Shown here one piece after another: positions 1 to 8,278 of a stretch of DNA of 64,000 bases. How positions within the stretch are numbered: position 1 is the first letter of the stretch; every line of letters begins with the position of its first letter. Made by a program: the position numbers and the translations under genes. Under the pieces are notes generated by a model. It made no database searches. It was not told the DNA's origin and saw only the letters and a program-made list of their open reading frames with translations. The stretch comes from Kocuria rosea subsp. polaris (GTDB lineage Bacteria > Actinomycetota > Actinomycetes > Actinomycetales > Micrococcaceae), in NCBI RefSeq assembly GCF_001483755.1, contig NZ_LQBK01000003.1, positions 1-64,000 of the forward strand. Direction: 5' to 3'.

Positions 1-1202
1 AGGATCTCGGGGATGTTGATCTTCACCGGGCAGACGTCGTAGCAGGCCCCGCACAGCGAGGAGGCGTAGGGCAGGGACGCGTTCTCCTCGGAGGTGATGC
101 CGGTCAGCTGCGGGGAGAGGATCGCCCCGATCGGCCCCGGGTAGGTGGAGCCGTAGGCGTGGCCGCCGGCCTGCTCGTAGACGGGGCAGACGTTCAGGCA
201 CGCCGAGCAGCGGATGCAGTGCAGCGCGGAGCGCCCGGCGGGATCGTCGAGCACCGCGGTGCGGCCGTTGTCCAGCAGCACCACGTGCACGTTCTGCGGC
301 CCGTCCCCCGGGGTCACGCCCGTCCACATCGAGGTGTAGGGGTTCATCCGCTCCCCGGTGGAGGAGCGCGGGAGCAGCTGCAGGAACACCTCCAGGTCCT
401 GGAAGGTGGGCACGATCTTCTCGATGCCCATCACCGTGATCAGGGTCTCGGGCAGGGTCAGGCACATCCGGCCGTTGCCCTCGGACTCCACCACGGTCAG
501 CGTCCCGGTGGAGGCCACCCCGAAGTTCGCCCCGGAGACCGCCACGGAGGTGGAGAGGAACTTCTCCCGCAGGTGCGTGCGGGCGGCCTCGGCGAGGTCC
601 CGCGGCTCGGACGTGAGCTTCTCGTCGGTCTCGGCCATCTCCTTGAGGAAGATGTCGCGGATCTCGTGCCGGTTCTTGTGGATCGCCGGGACCAGGATGT
701 GGGAGGGCTTGTCGTGGCCCAATTGGACGATCAGCTCGGCCAGGTCCGTCTCCGTGGCGGTGATCCCGTGGCCGGCCAGGTGCTCCTCGAGGCCGATCTC
801 CTGGGTGGCCATGGACTTGATCTTGATGACGTCGGTCGACCCGGTGGCCTGCACGAGCTCGGTGACGATCCGGTTGGCCTCCTCCGCGTCGCGCGCCCAG
901 TGCACCGTGCCGCCGCGGGCGGTGACGTTGCGCTCGAACTCCTCGAGCAGCTCCGGCAGGTGCGCCATGACCTGCTCCTTGATCGCGGAGCCGGCGGAGC
1001 GCAGCTCCTCCCAGTCGGGCAGCTCTCCCGCCACCGCGGCGCGCTTGCCGCGGATGGTGTGGGTGGCATGGCGGATGTTGGCGCGCATCTGCGTGTTGCC
1101 CATCTCGGCCTTCGCCGCGGCGGGGAACGCGGTCCGCGCGTGCAGGTTCCCCTGGCCGTGGACGGGGCGGACGGCGGGCATGCCCAGGGCCGTGCGGCTC
1201 AT
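1..1202 (-). CDS. lutB: LutB, lactate-utilisation iron-sulfur protein (partial, C-terminus off the left edge)
   Basis: About 400 codons are present; the family is usually 470-500 residues, so the C-terminus lies outside the window. LutB is the iron-sulfur subunit of the LutABC complex that oxidises L-lactate to pyruvate in the cytoplasm. The reading frame shows two ferredoxin-type 4Fe-4S motifs near the truncated end, CIRCSACLNVCP (around 180-220) and CGACYDVCP (around 20-45), after a long LutB-type N-terminal domain. The ATG at 1200-1202 overlaps the lutA stop in an ATGA arrangement, so the two genes are translationally coupled. LutC would be expected just beyond the left edge. Lactate control is inferred from the operators upstream of lutA. 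Confidence 0.93.
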   Translation of the reverse strand, partial: MSRTALGMPAVRPVHGQGNLHARTAFPAAAKAEMGNTQMRANIRHATHTIRGKRAAVAGELPDWEELRSAGSAIKEQVMAHLPELLEEFERNVTARGGTVHWARDAEEANRIVTELVQATGSTDVIKIKSMATQEIGLEEHLAGHGITATETDLAELIVQLGHDKPSHILVPAIHKNRHEIRDIFLKEMAETDEKLTSEPRDLAEAARTHLREKFLSTSVAVSGANFGVASTGTLTVVESEGNGRMCLTLPETLITVMGIEKIVPTFQDLEVFLQLLPRSSTGERMNPYTSMWTGVTPGDGPQNVHVVLLDNGRTAVLDDPAGRSALHCIRCSACLNVCPVYEQAGGHAYGSTYPGPIGAILSPQLTGITSEENASLPYASSLCGACYDVCPVKINIPEI

Positions 1203-2050
1203 CGAGCACCTCCGGTGGTGTGGGGGGCCGACGGCGACGCCGCGCGGCGCGCCCCCGGCCCCGGGATGGACAGCTCGACCGGCCCGGAGACCTCGAGCGG
1301 GTTCTCGCGGGTGGACGCGAGGATCTCGGCGAAGTGGACGGTGGCCGCGCCCGTGCCCCGGCGGTTCATGGCCCCGCCCAGGTGCATCAGGCAGGAGGCG
1401 TCCCCGCCGGTGCACAGCTCGGCGCCGGTCGAGACGATGTTGCCGATCTTCTCCTCGGCCATCGCGGCGGAGACGTCAGGGTTCTTGAAGGAGAAGGTCC
1501 CGCCGAACCCGCAGCACTCCTCGGCGTCGGGCAGTTCGACGAAGTCGATGTCGCCGACCGAGGCCACCAGGTTCTTCTGCCGGTCCCCCAGGCGCAGCAG
1601 CCGCATCCCGTGGCAGGACGGGTGGTAGGTCACCCGGTGCGGGAACCAGGAGCCGAGCTGCGCGGCCGCGTCCGTCACGCCGAGCACGTCGGTCAGCAGC
1701 TGGGAGAGCTCGTAGGTGCTCGCGGCGACGGCCGCGGCGTCCCGGGCGAGGTCCTCGTCGCCGCCGGCGCGGGCGATCATCGGCTGCTGGTGGCCCAGGG
1801 AGGCCACGCAGGAGCCGGAGGGGGCCACGGCCACGTCGTAGTCCGCGGCGGAGAACGCCTTGACGTGGTTGCGCACCACGGGCAGGGCGTCGTCGAAGTA
1901 GCCGCTGTTGACGTGCATCTGGGAGCAGCAGCCCTGGCCCGGCGGGAACACCACCTGGTGGCCGAGCCGCTCGAGCACCCGCACCGTGGCCAGGGCGACC
2001 CGCGGGTACATCGCGTCCACGATGCACGTGGCGAACAGGGCGATTCTCAT
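1199..2050 (-). CDS. lutA: LutA, (Fe-S)-binding lactate-utilisation protein
   Basis: This 283-residue protein has two cysteine-rich CCG domains, visible as GQGCCSQMH near residue 40 and EECCGFGGTFSF near residue 185. That is the LutA/YkgE/GlpC-like pattern that binds Fe-S clusters and passes electrons within the LutABC lactate-oxidation complex. The length fits LutA (about 240-280). The ATG at 2048-2050 follows a strong GGAGG, and the stop overlaps the lutB start by 4 nt. It is first gene of the lut operon and diverges from lctP across a shared regulatory region. The product is cytoplasmic. The call rests on motifs plus the lutB, lctP and lldR context. Confidence 0.93.
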   Translation of the reverse strand: MRIALFATCIVDAMYPRVALATVRVLERLGHQVVFPPGQGCCSQMHVNSGYFDDALPVVRNHVKAFSAADYDVAVAPSGSCVASLGHQQPMIARAGGDEDLARDAAAVAASTYELSQLLTDVLGVTDAAAQLGSWFPHRVTYHPSCHGMRLLRLGDRQKNLVASVGDIDFVELPDAEECCGFGGTFSFKNPDVSAAMAEEKIGNIVSTGAELCTGGDASCLMHLGGAMNRRGTGAATVHFAEILASTRENPLEVSGPVELSIPGPGARRAASPSAPHTTGGAR

Positions 2051-2103
2051 GCGACCTCCGGAGTCGGGAGCGGGAAGACGGGACGACGACGCCGGGCCGC
2101 CTG

Positions 2104-2114
2104 TGGTCTGACCA
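2104..2114. promoter_or_regulatory. Operator O1, LldR/FadR-type (lutA side)
   Basis: TGGTCTGACCA is a perfect 5+1+5 inverted repeat. It matches the TNGTNNNACNA pattern known for lactate regulators of the FadR/GntR class. It overlaps the last bases of the predicted lutA -10 box and the likely transcription start, where bound repressor would block initiation. Confidence 0.75.
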
Positions 2115-2142
2115 TAGTAGGACTATGAGCCGTACCACACAA
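2113..2142 (-). promoter_or_regulatory. Predicted lutAB promoter
   Basis: On the minus strand, TTGTGT (2137-2142) is followed after 18 bp by TACTAT (2113-2118). This is a good sigma-70-like match in very GC-rich DNA, about 60 bp before the lutA ATG. Operator O1 abuts it. Predicted by eye only. Confidence 0.6.
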
Positions 2143-2180
2143 CCAGGGCGGCAGGCGGCGAAAACATTGCGCCGCAGGGG

Positions 2181-2209
2181 TTGGAGGTGTGACCTGGCTC
2201 ATGTACTCT
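2181..2209 (+). promoter_or_regulatory. Predicted lctP promoter
   Basis: TTGGAG (2181-2186), a 17-bp spacer, then TACTCT (2204-2209). The start point would fall in operator O2. The resulting leader before the lctP start is about 260 nt. Confidence 0.55.
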
Positions 2210-2212
2210 TCG

Positions 2213-2223
2213 TGGTCAGACCA
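2213..2223. promoter_or_regulatory. Operator O2, LldR/FadR-type (lctP side)
   Basis: TGGTCAGACCA differs from O1 only at the central base. It begins 4 nt after the predicted lctP -10 box, so a bound regulator would cover the start site. Confidence 0.75.
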
Positions 2224-2226
2224 TTG

Positions 2227-2237
2227 TGGTCCGACCA
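2227..2237. promoter_or_regulatory. Operator O3, LldR/FadR-type (lctP side)
   Basis: TGGTCCGACCA is the third copy of the same palindrome, 14 bp centre to centre from O2. This tandem pair could hold two regulator dimers side by side over the lctP leader. Confidence 0.72.
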
Positions 2238-2474
2238 TACGGTGGTCGCGTGTGAGGTCCTTCCCGAACTCGTGTGCGGGAAGCACCGAACGACCACCCG
2301 ACCGACACCAGGTCTGTACTGCTCTCCGCAACTCTCAGGGGAGCGCATCGAGATCACTGGGGCCGGGATGAGCTACGCATCGCGTCCCGGAAACCTCGAC
2401 CCAGCCCGTACCACGCACCCGGCCCGACCCGTCACCCGCGATCCTCCGGGGCAGGGCCCAGAAAGGATCTGTCC

Positions 2475-4262
2475 GTGGACAACCTCGCTGTGCTGAGCCT
2501 CCTGGCTCTGCTGCCCCTGCTCCTGGTGGGCGTGCTCCTGGCCGGTTTCCGATGGCCGGCGAAGTTCGCGATGCCGGTGGGCTACCTCGCCGCCGTCGTG
2601 GTGGCGCTGACCGTGTGGCAGATGAGCTTCACCGGCGTGCTGGCCGCCACCGTGGAGGGCCTCATCGTGGCCATCACCATGCTCTACATCGTCTTCGGCG
2701 CCCTGCTGCTGCTCTCCACCCTCACCGTGGGCGGGGCGATGGCCACGATCCGCGCCGGCTTCAACAACATCTCGGCCGACCGGCGGATCCAGGCCATCAT
2801 CATCGGCTGGCTCTTCGGCTCGTTCATCGAGGGCGTCTCGGGCTTCGGCACCACGGCCGCCGTGGTGGCCCCGCTGCTGCTGGCCATGGGCTTCCCCGCG
2901 ATGGCCGCGGTCATGGTGGGGCTGATCGTCCAGTCCACGCCCGTGAGCTTCGGCGCGGTCGGCACACCCATCCTGGTGGGCGTCGCGGGGGGCCTGGGCG
3001 GGGATCCCGCGGTCGCCGAGCGCGTCGAGGTCCTGGGCGTGACCATGCCCGAGTTCGTCAACTCGATCGGCTTCTACACGGCGGCCATGCACGGCATCGT
3101 GGGCATCCTCATCCCGCTGATCCTCGTGACCCTGCTCACCGGCTTCTTCGGCCCCGACCGCCGCTTCCGCGACGGGCTCGCGGTCTGGCCCTTCGCCGTG
3201 TACGCCTCCCTGGCCATGACCGTCCCCTACGTGCTGGTGGCCCGCTTCCTCGGCCCCGAGTTCCCCTCGATGTTCGGCGGGATCCTCGGCCTGGTGCTGG
3301 TGATGTTCACCTCCAGCAAGGGCTTCCTCATGCCCAAGGACACCTTCCAGTTCGGCCCCCGGAACTCCTGGCCCGCCCGCTGGATGGGCACCATCGAGCC
3401 GGCCGAGGCCACGGACGTGTCCACGCACATGAGCACGCTCCGCGCCTGGGCTCCCTACGCCCTGATGGCAGGGCTGCTGGTGGCCACCCGCGTCATCGCC
3501 CCGCTGAAGGAGTGGCTGACCGGCCTGGCGATCCCGTTCGAGAACATCCTCGGCACCGAGATCAGCACCACGGTCCAGCCGTTCTACCTGCCCGGCTTCG
3601 TGCTGATCCTCGCCTCGGTCTTCGCCTACCTGCTGCACCGGATGAGCTCCCGGGAGATCACCCGGACGCTCAGGATCTCCGCCGGCCAGCTCGCCGGCAC
3701 CGCCGCCGCGCTGCTCTTCGCCGTTCCGCTGGTGCGCGTGCTCATCCAGTCCGGCCCGGCCCTCAACGAGTCGGGGCTCTCCAGCATGCCGGTCACCCTC
3801 GCCGAGGGGGCCGCCGCGATCTCGGGCGGCTCCTGGCCGCTGATCGCACCCTGGATCGGCGCGCTGGGCGCCTTCATCGCCGGGTCGAACACCGTGTCCA
3901 ACCTGACGTTCTCCCAGTTCCAGTTCTCCACCGGCGCCGCGATCGGTCTCGACCGGCCCGAGCTCGTGGTCGCCGCCCAGGCCATCGGCGGCGCCGGCGG
4001 CAACCCGATCGCCATCCACAACATCGTGGCGGCCTCCGCCACCGTGGGCCTGCTCGGGCGCGAAGGCGACCTGCTGCGCAAGACGATCATCGTGACCACC
4101 TACTACTGCCTCGCGGGCGGTGCGGTCGCGTACCTCTTCATCCACGGGGTGGGTCTCAACCTGGGCACCGTCATGCTGGTCCTGCTCGTCGCCGGACTGG
4201 CCCTCATCGCCCGCTGGTTGTGGCGCAAGGACGCGCCCGCCAGGAGCGAGCTCCGGGTCTGA
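2475..4262 (+). CDS. lctP: L-lactate permease LctP
   Basis: This 595-residue integral membrane protein has about 12-14 hydrophobic segments and belongs to the LctP family (lactate/glycolate:H+ symporters; E. coli LctP is 551). Near the C-terminal third it carries [20 protein letters not shown], a close variant of the family's Gly/Asn and HNIVA signature. The GTG at 2475 has AAAGGA 7 nt upstream and puts the first membrane helix at residue 3. The open frame extends further upstream to 2274, but that part reads as non-coding leader. It imports lactate for the divergent lutAB enzymes and shares their operators. A hairpin follows the stop. Confidence 0.93.
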   Translation: MDNLAVLSLLALLPLLLVGVLLAGFRWPAKFAMPVGYLAAVVVALTVWQMSFTGVLAATVEGLIVAITMLYIVFGALLLLSTLTVGGAMATIRAGFNNISADRRIQAIIIGWLFGSFIEGVSGFGTTAAVVAPLLLAMGFPAMAAVMVGLIVQSTPVSFGAVGTPILVGVAGGLGGDPAVAERVEVLGVTMPEFVNSIGFYTAAMHGIVGILIPLILVTLLTGFFGPDRRFRDGLAVWPFAVYASLAMTVPYVLVARFLGPEFPSMFGGILGLVLVMFTSSKGFLMPKDTFQFGPRNSWPARWMGTIEPAEATDVSTHMSTLRAWAPYALMAGLLVATRVIAPLKEWLTGLAIPFENILGTEISTTVQPFYLPGFVLILASVFAYLLHRMSSREITRTLRISAGQLAGTAAALLFAVPLVRVLIQSGPALNESGLSSMPVTLAEGAAAISGGSWPLIAPWIGALGAFIAGSNTVSNLTFSQFQFSTGAAIGLDRPELVVAAQAIGGAGGNPIAIHNIVAASATVGLLGREGDLLRKTIIVTTYYCLAGGAVAYLFIHGVGLNLGTVMLVLLVAGLALIARWLWRKDAPARSELRV

Positions 4263-4269
4263 TCCGGCA

Positions 4270-4311
4270 CGTGGGGCCGGTGCCGACGGCATGTCAGGTG
4301 CCGGCCCCACG
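4270..4311 (+). terminator. Hairpin terminator after lctP
   Basis: Arms 4270-4284 and 4297-4311 pair over 15 bp (two G-U pairs) around a 12-nt loop. There is no long U tract, which is common for actinobacterial terminators. It starts 8 nt after the lctP stop. Confidence 0.6.
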
Positions 4312-4412
4312 CCTCCGGGGCCCCGAGGCTGCGCCCGACCCATCCGGTCAGGTGCAGCCTCGCGGTCTCTCTAGAATGGTCCGGTTCCCCATATACCCTC
4401 CAGGAGCCCCTC

Positions 4413-5126
4413 GTGCCCGCGGTCACACGCACTTACACCCTCGTCCTTGACTGGCTCGAGGAACGCCTGCGCTCCGGGGAGATCTCGGTGGGCGACAGAC
4501 TGCCCGCAGAGCGCCACCTGGCCGAGGAGTTCGGGATCTCCCGCGCCTCGGTCCGCGAAGCATTCCGGGTCCTCGACGCCATGGGCCTGGTCCGTTCCTC
4601 CACCGGGTCCGGGCCCAACGCCGGGGCGATCGTCATCTCGGACCCCTCGGCCGCACTCGGCTGGGCGCTGCGGATGCACGTGGCCAACCGGTCCTTGCGC
4701 ATCCGCGATCTGGCGCAAACCCGACTGCTGCTCGAGACCCAGTCCGCCCACGAAGCCGCCACCGTCCCGGACACTCCCCAACGCACCGCGATACTCGACC
4801 AGGCCACCGAACTGGTGGCCGCCATGGACGACCCGGACCTGCCGGACGAGCGCTTCCACGCCCACGACGCGCAGTTCCACATCCTGCTCGCCTCCCTGGC
4901 CGGCAACGTGGTGGTCGAGACCATCATGGCCTCGCTGCGCCAGGCCACCATCGGCTACGTCCAGGAGACCGTCGCCGGCCTGGCGGACTGGCCGCAGGTA
5001 CGCCACACCCTCCAGGAACAGCACAAGAACATCCTGGAGGCCTTCCAGCAGCGCCGAGGCGCAGACGCCGCCGAAGCCCTGCGCCACCACATCATCTGGT
5101 TCTTCGAACTCAGCGATCACCGCTAA
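4413..5126 (+). CDS. lldR: FadR-family GntR regulator, LldR-like lactate repressor
   Basis: This 237-residue protein has an N-terminal winged helix-turn-helix (residues about 5-75, including RLPAERHLAEEFGISRASV) and an all-helical FCD effector domain (about 95-225). That is the FadR subfamily of GntR regulators. LldR members sense L-lactate and repress lactate-oxidation and permease genes. The GTG start at 4413 has CAGGAG 6 nt upstream, and a TAGAAT -10-like box lies at 4372-4377. It sits directly after lctP in the same orientation, and the three palindromes in the lut/lctP control region match the FadR/LldR operator type. The assignment of ligand and targets is inferred from context. Confidence 0.85.
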   Translation: MPAVTRTYTLVLDWLEERLRSGEISVGDRLPAERHLAEEFGISRASVREAFRVLDAMGLVRSSTGSGPNAGAIVISDPSAALGWALRMHVANRSLRIRDLAQTRLLLETQSAHEAATVPDTPQRTAILDQATELVAAMDDPDLPDERFHAHDAQFHILLASLAGNVVVETIMASLRQATIGYVQETVAGLADWPQVRHTLQEQHKNILEAFQQRRGADAAEALRHHIIWFFELSDHR

Positions 5127-5469
5127 AGAGCGGCCCCCCAGACTCCCGCACCACCCAGGACTCTTGACCGCCGCCCACCAAACGGTGCCACCAGCACGGG
5201 ACCGCCCGAACGAGCCATCCCAGACCCACCCTGCCCGACTGCTGACGGACACCTCCAAAACCTCCGGCTCCAGCCGGCCGCGACCGGCCTCCGCCTCGTG
5301 CCGCCGTGGGGGACCCATACGCGTTCCAGGCCGAGAACACCCCGCGTCGACACCGCACCACTGAGCGCACCAGATCGGGACGACCACCCAGCATGTGCTC
5401 ACCGCGACCCGGCTGACCACCCCGAGGCCGCACCCCAGCCCATAGGCGCCGACGAAAGGCACCGCCACC
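5127..5469 (+). other. 343-bp non-coding gap
   Basis: I see no convincing gene here. Short open frames on both strands lack a ribosome binding site and normal codon bias. The stretch is C-rich on the plus strand and marks the border between the lactate locus and the resolvase island. Confidence 0.5.
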
Positions 5470-5721
5470 ATGACCAGCCCCGACCCCGTCCCCGGCCCAG
5501 TCCCAGTCCTCGTGGAGGACTGCACCGTGCTGCAGGCAGGTGATCGCATCGACGTCCACCTTGCCGGTGACCTCTACTACCGCGGACTCGTCGAGGAGAC
5601 CATGCCACTCCTCCACGTGGTGTGGGCCCGAGAACTGGGAACCGGCGAACGGAGAATGTTCTCCACCGACGAAAACCGCATCTTCCAGCAGCCACCCCCA
5701 GCCACCCCCGGAAAACTCTGA
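5470..5721 (+). CDS. Small hypothetical protein (83 aa)
   Basis: I do not recognise a named family. After a Pro/Val-rich N-terminus (residues 1-14) the protein is a compact acidic-hydrophobic domain, including LQAGDRIDVHLAGDLYYRG and LLHVVWARELGTGERRMFS, which looks like a small beta-barrel-like fold. The ATG at 5470 is preceded by AAAGG at 5455-5459. Third-position GC is strong enough to favour real coding. It converges on the resolvase 62 bp away and is probably cargo or an accessory of the same small island. Function unknown. Confidence 0.55.
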   Translation: MTSPDPVPGPVPVLVEDCTVLQAGDRIDVHLAGDLYYRGLVEETMPLLHVVWARELGTGERRMFSTDENRIFQQPPPATPGKL

Positions 5722-5783
5722 CGGAGGCTTCTCCACGCGCCTACGCATCACCGACGGTGCGGTGGAAACACCACCACGCCCCC

Positions 5784-6407
5784 TCAGCCCGCCGGTGTCG
5801 ACAGCTCTCGGACGCGCCGATAGAACGTCGCCCTGGACATCCCCAGATCGCAGACCACTTGGGTGACTGGCTCGCCCGCCTCGACGAGCCGGAGTGCGTT
5901 ACGGATCTGGGAATCAGTGAAGACCGGACGACGCCCACCCAAGTCCTTGCCGGCAGCCCGGCGCTTGGCCACCGAGTCCGTGATCCGCTCCCGCTTGATC
6001 TCCAGCTCCATCTGCGCCAAGGCCGCCATCACGGTGAACACCATCGAGCCCATCGGGGTGTGAGTGTCCACGTCTCCCCCACCAAGATTCAACACCCGCA
6101 GACCGGAACCTCTGCTCCGCAGCGCCTCGGCAAAAGCCAACATGTTCTGGGTCGAGCGCCCCAGACGGTCCAGGGTCGTGATCACCAACGTGTCGCCCTC
6201 CTCGAGGGCGGCCACCGCCTTGTCAAACTGCGGACGCGAAGCATGAGCTCCAGACACTCCATGATCAACATAGAGGTCATCACGCCGCACGCCGGCAACT
6301 AACAGATCAGACACTTGACGGTCCGCGTCCTGCTGCCGCGTCGAAACACGTGCATACCCGATCAACTTCCCCACGTCCACCCCATCTGTCTCGCAACCAA
6401 TGTCCAC
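5784..6407 (-). CDS. Serine recombinase / resolvase (Tn3-Hin type)
   Basis: This 207-residue small serine recombinase contains the catalytic-serine motif YARVSTRQQ near residue 18, TLDRLGRST near residue 83 and an E-helix region ending in KRERI. A C-terminal helix-turn-helix follows (about 160-200, GEPVTQVVCDLGMSRATFYR). Length and domains match Tn3-family resolvases and DNA invertases, which cut and rejoin DNA at short paired sites. The start could be this codon or the in-frame GTG a few residues before the catalytic motif. Base composition is less GC-rich than the flanking housekeeping genes. No transposase is adjacent, so it is either a plasmid/transposon remnant or a stand-alone recombinase. 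Confidence 0.9.
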   Translation of the reverse strand: MDIGCETDGVDVGKLIGYARVSTRQQDADRQVSDLLVAGVRRDDLYVDHGVSGAHASRPQFDKAVAALEEGDTLVITTLDRLGRSTQNMLAFAEALRSRGSGLRVLNLGGGDVDTHTPMGSMVFTVMAALAQMELEIKRERITDSVAKRRAAGKDLGGRRPVFTDSQIRNALRLVEAGEPVTQVVCDLGMSRATFYRRVRELSTPAG

Positions 6408-6673
6408 TACGCGATTCTAGGCACATAGATAAAGTACATGGTTGCAAGACTCAGCAAGTCGCGGGAACCCGCGAAAAATCACAACGGAAAAATTCCTGGG
6501 ACGAGACGTCTCGCATCCCATCGGTCGCGAAACGTCTCGTGCGGGAGCGTCGTGACCGCACCTGTGACCCGCGACGGCAAACGGCGGTGGTCTGACGACG
6601 CCCAGAAGCCGCCTCGGCGTCACTCACCGGGAGCCTGGTGACTGTCCGGCCGGGCTCGAGGGTCTCGACCGCC
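6408..6673. other. Upstream region of the resolvase, candidate res site
   Basis: This 266-bp gene-free stretch is unusually AT-rich next to the resolvase start (about 6411-6500). It holds several inverted repeats: an arm pair around GCGGGAACCCGC near 6460-6473, and two related 12-bp palindromes at 6502-6513 and 6528-6539. Resolvases normally act at a res region just upstream of their own gene, so this is the natural candidate. The assignment is positional inference. Confidence 0.45.
6502..6539. repeat. Paired palindromes upstream of the resolvase
   Basis: CGAGACGTCTCG (6502-6513, a perfect palindrome) and CGAAACGTCTCG (6528-6539, one half altered) are centred 26 bp apart, about 2.5 helical turns. 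The arrangement suits recombinase or repressor dimers, but no function is shown. Confidence 0.5.
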
Positions 6674-8155
6674 CTACGGCACCGGCCAGGTGTGCACCGG
6701 CTCGTTCTCGTCCATGTGCTCGGCGTAGGCCTGCAGCATCCGGCGCAGGGCGGTGGGCCGGTCCGCGCCGTGGCGCTCGAAGTGCTCGACCGCCCGGGTC
6801 TGCCACACCGCGCCGTTGACCCCGGAGACGCACCGGCCCTCGATGATCCCCAGGTAGCGCTCGCGCACCTCCGGGGCCACCCCCCACTCCTCGAGGCCCT
6901 GGTGGGCCAGCGGGAGCAGGTGGCGCAGCACGAGCTCGTCCGCGCTGACCTCCCCGAAGCCCGGCCAGTAGAACCGGGCGTCGAGACCGTCGCGGGCGGC
7001 GCGGGAGAAGTTCTCGGCACAGGCGGGGAAGCTCATCCGGGTCCACACCGGCCGCTCCTGCCGGGCCAGCACCCGCGTGGCCCCGTAGTAGAACGCGGCG
7101 TTGGCCATCACGTCGGCGATCGTCGGGCCCGCGGGCAGCACCCGGTTCTCGACCCGCAGGTGGGGCCGCCCGCCGACCACGTCGTAGATCGGCCGGTTCC
7201 AGCGGTAGACCGTCCCGTTGTGCAGCCGCAGCTCCGCGAGGTCCGGGGCCAGTCCGGCCCGCAGCTTCGCGGCCGGGTCCTCCTCGGAGCACTCGGCCAG
7301 CAGCGCCGGGAACCAGCGCACGTTCTCCTCGAACAGGTCGAAAATCGAGGTGATCCAGCGCTCGCCGAAGAACACCCGCGGGCGCACCCCCTGGTTCTTC
7401 AGCTCCACGGGGCGGGTGTCCGTGGCCTGGGCGAACAGTGCGATCCGGGTCTCGGCGTGCAGCCGCCGGCCGTAGAAGTACGGGCTGTTCGCGCCGAGGG
7501 CGATCTGCGGGGCGGCCAGCGCCTGCGCGGCGTTCCAGTGCGCGGCGAACTCGGCCGGGGCGACCTGCAGGTGCAGCTGCACGCTCGTGCACGCCGACTC
7601 GGGGGCGATCGAGTCGCAGTAGGTGGAGATCCGCTCGCCGCCGGGCCCGTCGATCTCGAGCCGGATGTCCTCCCCGCGGGCCACGAAGATCGAGTCGTTG
7701 AGCGCCGTGTAGCGGTTGTTGTCGCTGATCCACTCCTGCTCGTAGTGCTCGGGACGCAGGGTGGGCAGGATGCCGATCGTCACGATCCTCGAGCCGACGC
7801 CGCGGGCCGCGGCGTCGGCGGCGTTGAGCGAGGCGCGCAGGTCCTCCTCGAGGTCGAGGGCGGCCCGCCCGGGCAGGGGCCGCGGGGGCACGTTGAGCTC
7901 GATGTTGTACCGCGCCAGCTCGGTCTGGTACCCGGGATCGGCGATCGCGGCGAGCACCTCGTCGTTGTGGAAGTGCGGGTCGAACCGCCCGTCCACGAGG
8001 TTGAGCTCGATCTCCAGGCCCGTCATGGGCCGGTCGAACTCGAACGAGGCGCGGGCGAGCATCTGCTCGAACACGTCGAGGTCCTCGCGGACCTTCTCCC
8101 GGTAGCGCTGGCGCTGCTCGCGCGTGTAGCTGCGGGAACTGACCTCTTCGCCCAC
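6674..8155 (-). CDS. Glutamate-cysteine ligase family (GCS2) protein
   Basis: This is a 493-residue soluble enzyme of the GCS2 carboxylate-amine ligase family, which joins glutamate to cysteine or similar amines using ATP. Visible family features are MTGLEIELNLVD near residue 45 (acidic metal/ATP-binding segment), PPRPL near residue 87 and LRVENRVLPAGPT near residue 325. The GTG at 8155 is preferred: it has CGGAGG five bases upstream, whereas the frame open to 8209 has no site. Actinobacteria mostly make mycothiol rather than glutathione, so the product could be gamma-glutamylcysteine for ergothioneine-like or other thiols. The exact substrate cannot be read from sequence. Confidence 0.8.
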   Translation of the reverse strand: MGEEVSSRSYTREQRQRYREKVREDLDVFEQMLARASFEFDRPMTGLEIELNLVDGRFDPHFHNDEVLAAIADPGYQTELARYNIELNVPPRPLPGRAALDLEEDLRASLNAADAAARGVGSRIVTIGILPTLRPEHYEQEWISDNNRYTALNDSIFVARGEDIRLEIDGPGGERISTYCDSIAPESACTSVQLHLQVAPAEFAAHWNAAQALAAPQIALGANSPYFYGRRLHAETRIALFAQATDTRPVELKNQGVRPRVFFGERWITSIFDLFEENVRWFPALLAECSEEDPAAKLRAGLAPDLAELRLHNGTVYRWNRPIYDVVGGRPHLRVENRVLPAGPTIADVMANAAFYYGATRVLARQERPVWTRMSFPACAENFSRAARDGLDARFYWPGFGEVSADELVLRHLLPLAHQGLEEWGVAPEVRERYLGIIEGRCVSGVNGAVWQTRAVEHFERHGADRPTALRRMLQAYAEHMDENEPVHTWPVP

Positions 8156-8228
8156 GGTGGCCTCCGAATCCCGGCCGCGGCGCGGCCCCAGGACTCCAAC
8201 CAACCACACCGCGGCCCGTGCGCCAACA

Positions 8229-8245
8229 CCCGGGCCCGGCCCGGG
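8229..8245 (-). terminator. GC hairpin after priA
   Basis: Arms 8229-8235 and 8239-8245 are perfectly complementary, followed by another GC palindrome at 8267-8278. Together they fill the short gap between priA and the GCS2 ligase and could end or attenuate the gmk-priA transcript. There is no U tract. Confidence 0.35.
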
Positions 8246-8278
8246 CGGGTATGGGGCCCCCCGGGCGCCCCGCGGGGC

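Noticed and set aside
1220-2128. Open frames on the plus strand opposite lutA
   Set aside because: Shadow of lutA; no ribosome binding site and no recognisable domain.
6588-6598. TGGTCTGACGA, one mismatch from the lactate operators
   Set aside because: It fits the loose LldR pattern, but no promoter or target gene is near and the palindrome is imperfect. Probably chance.
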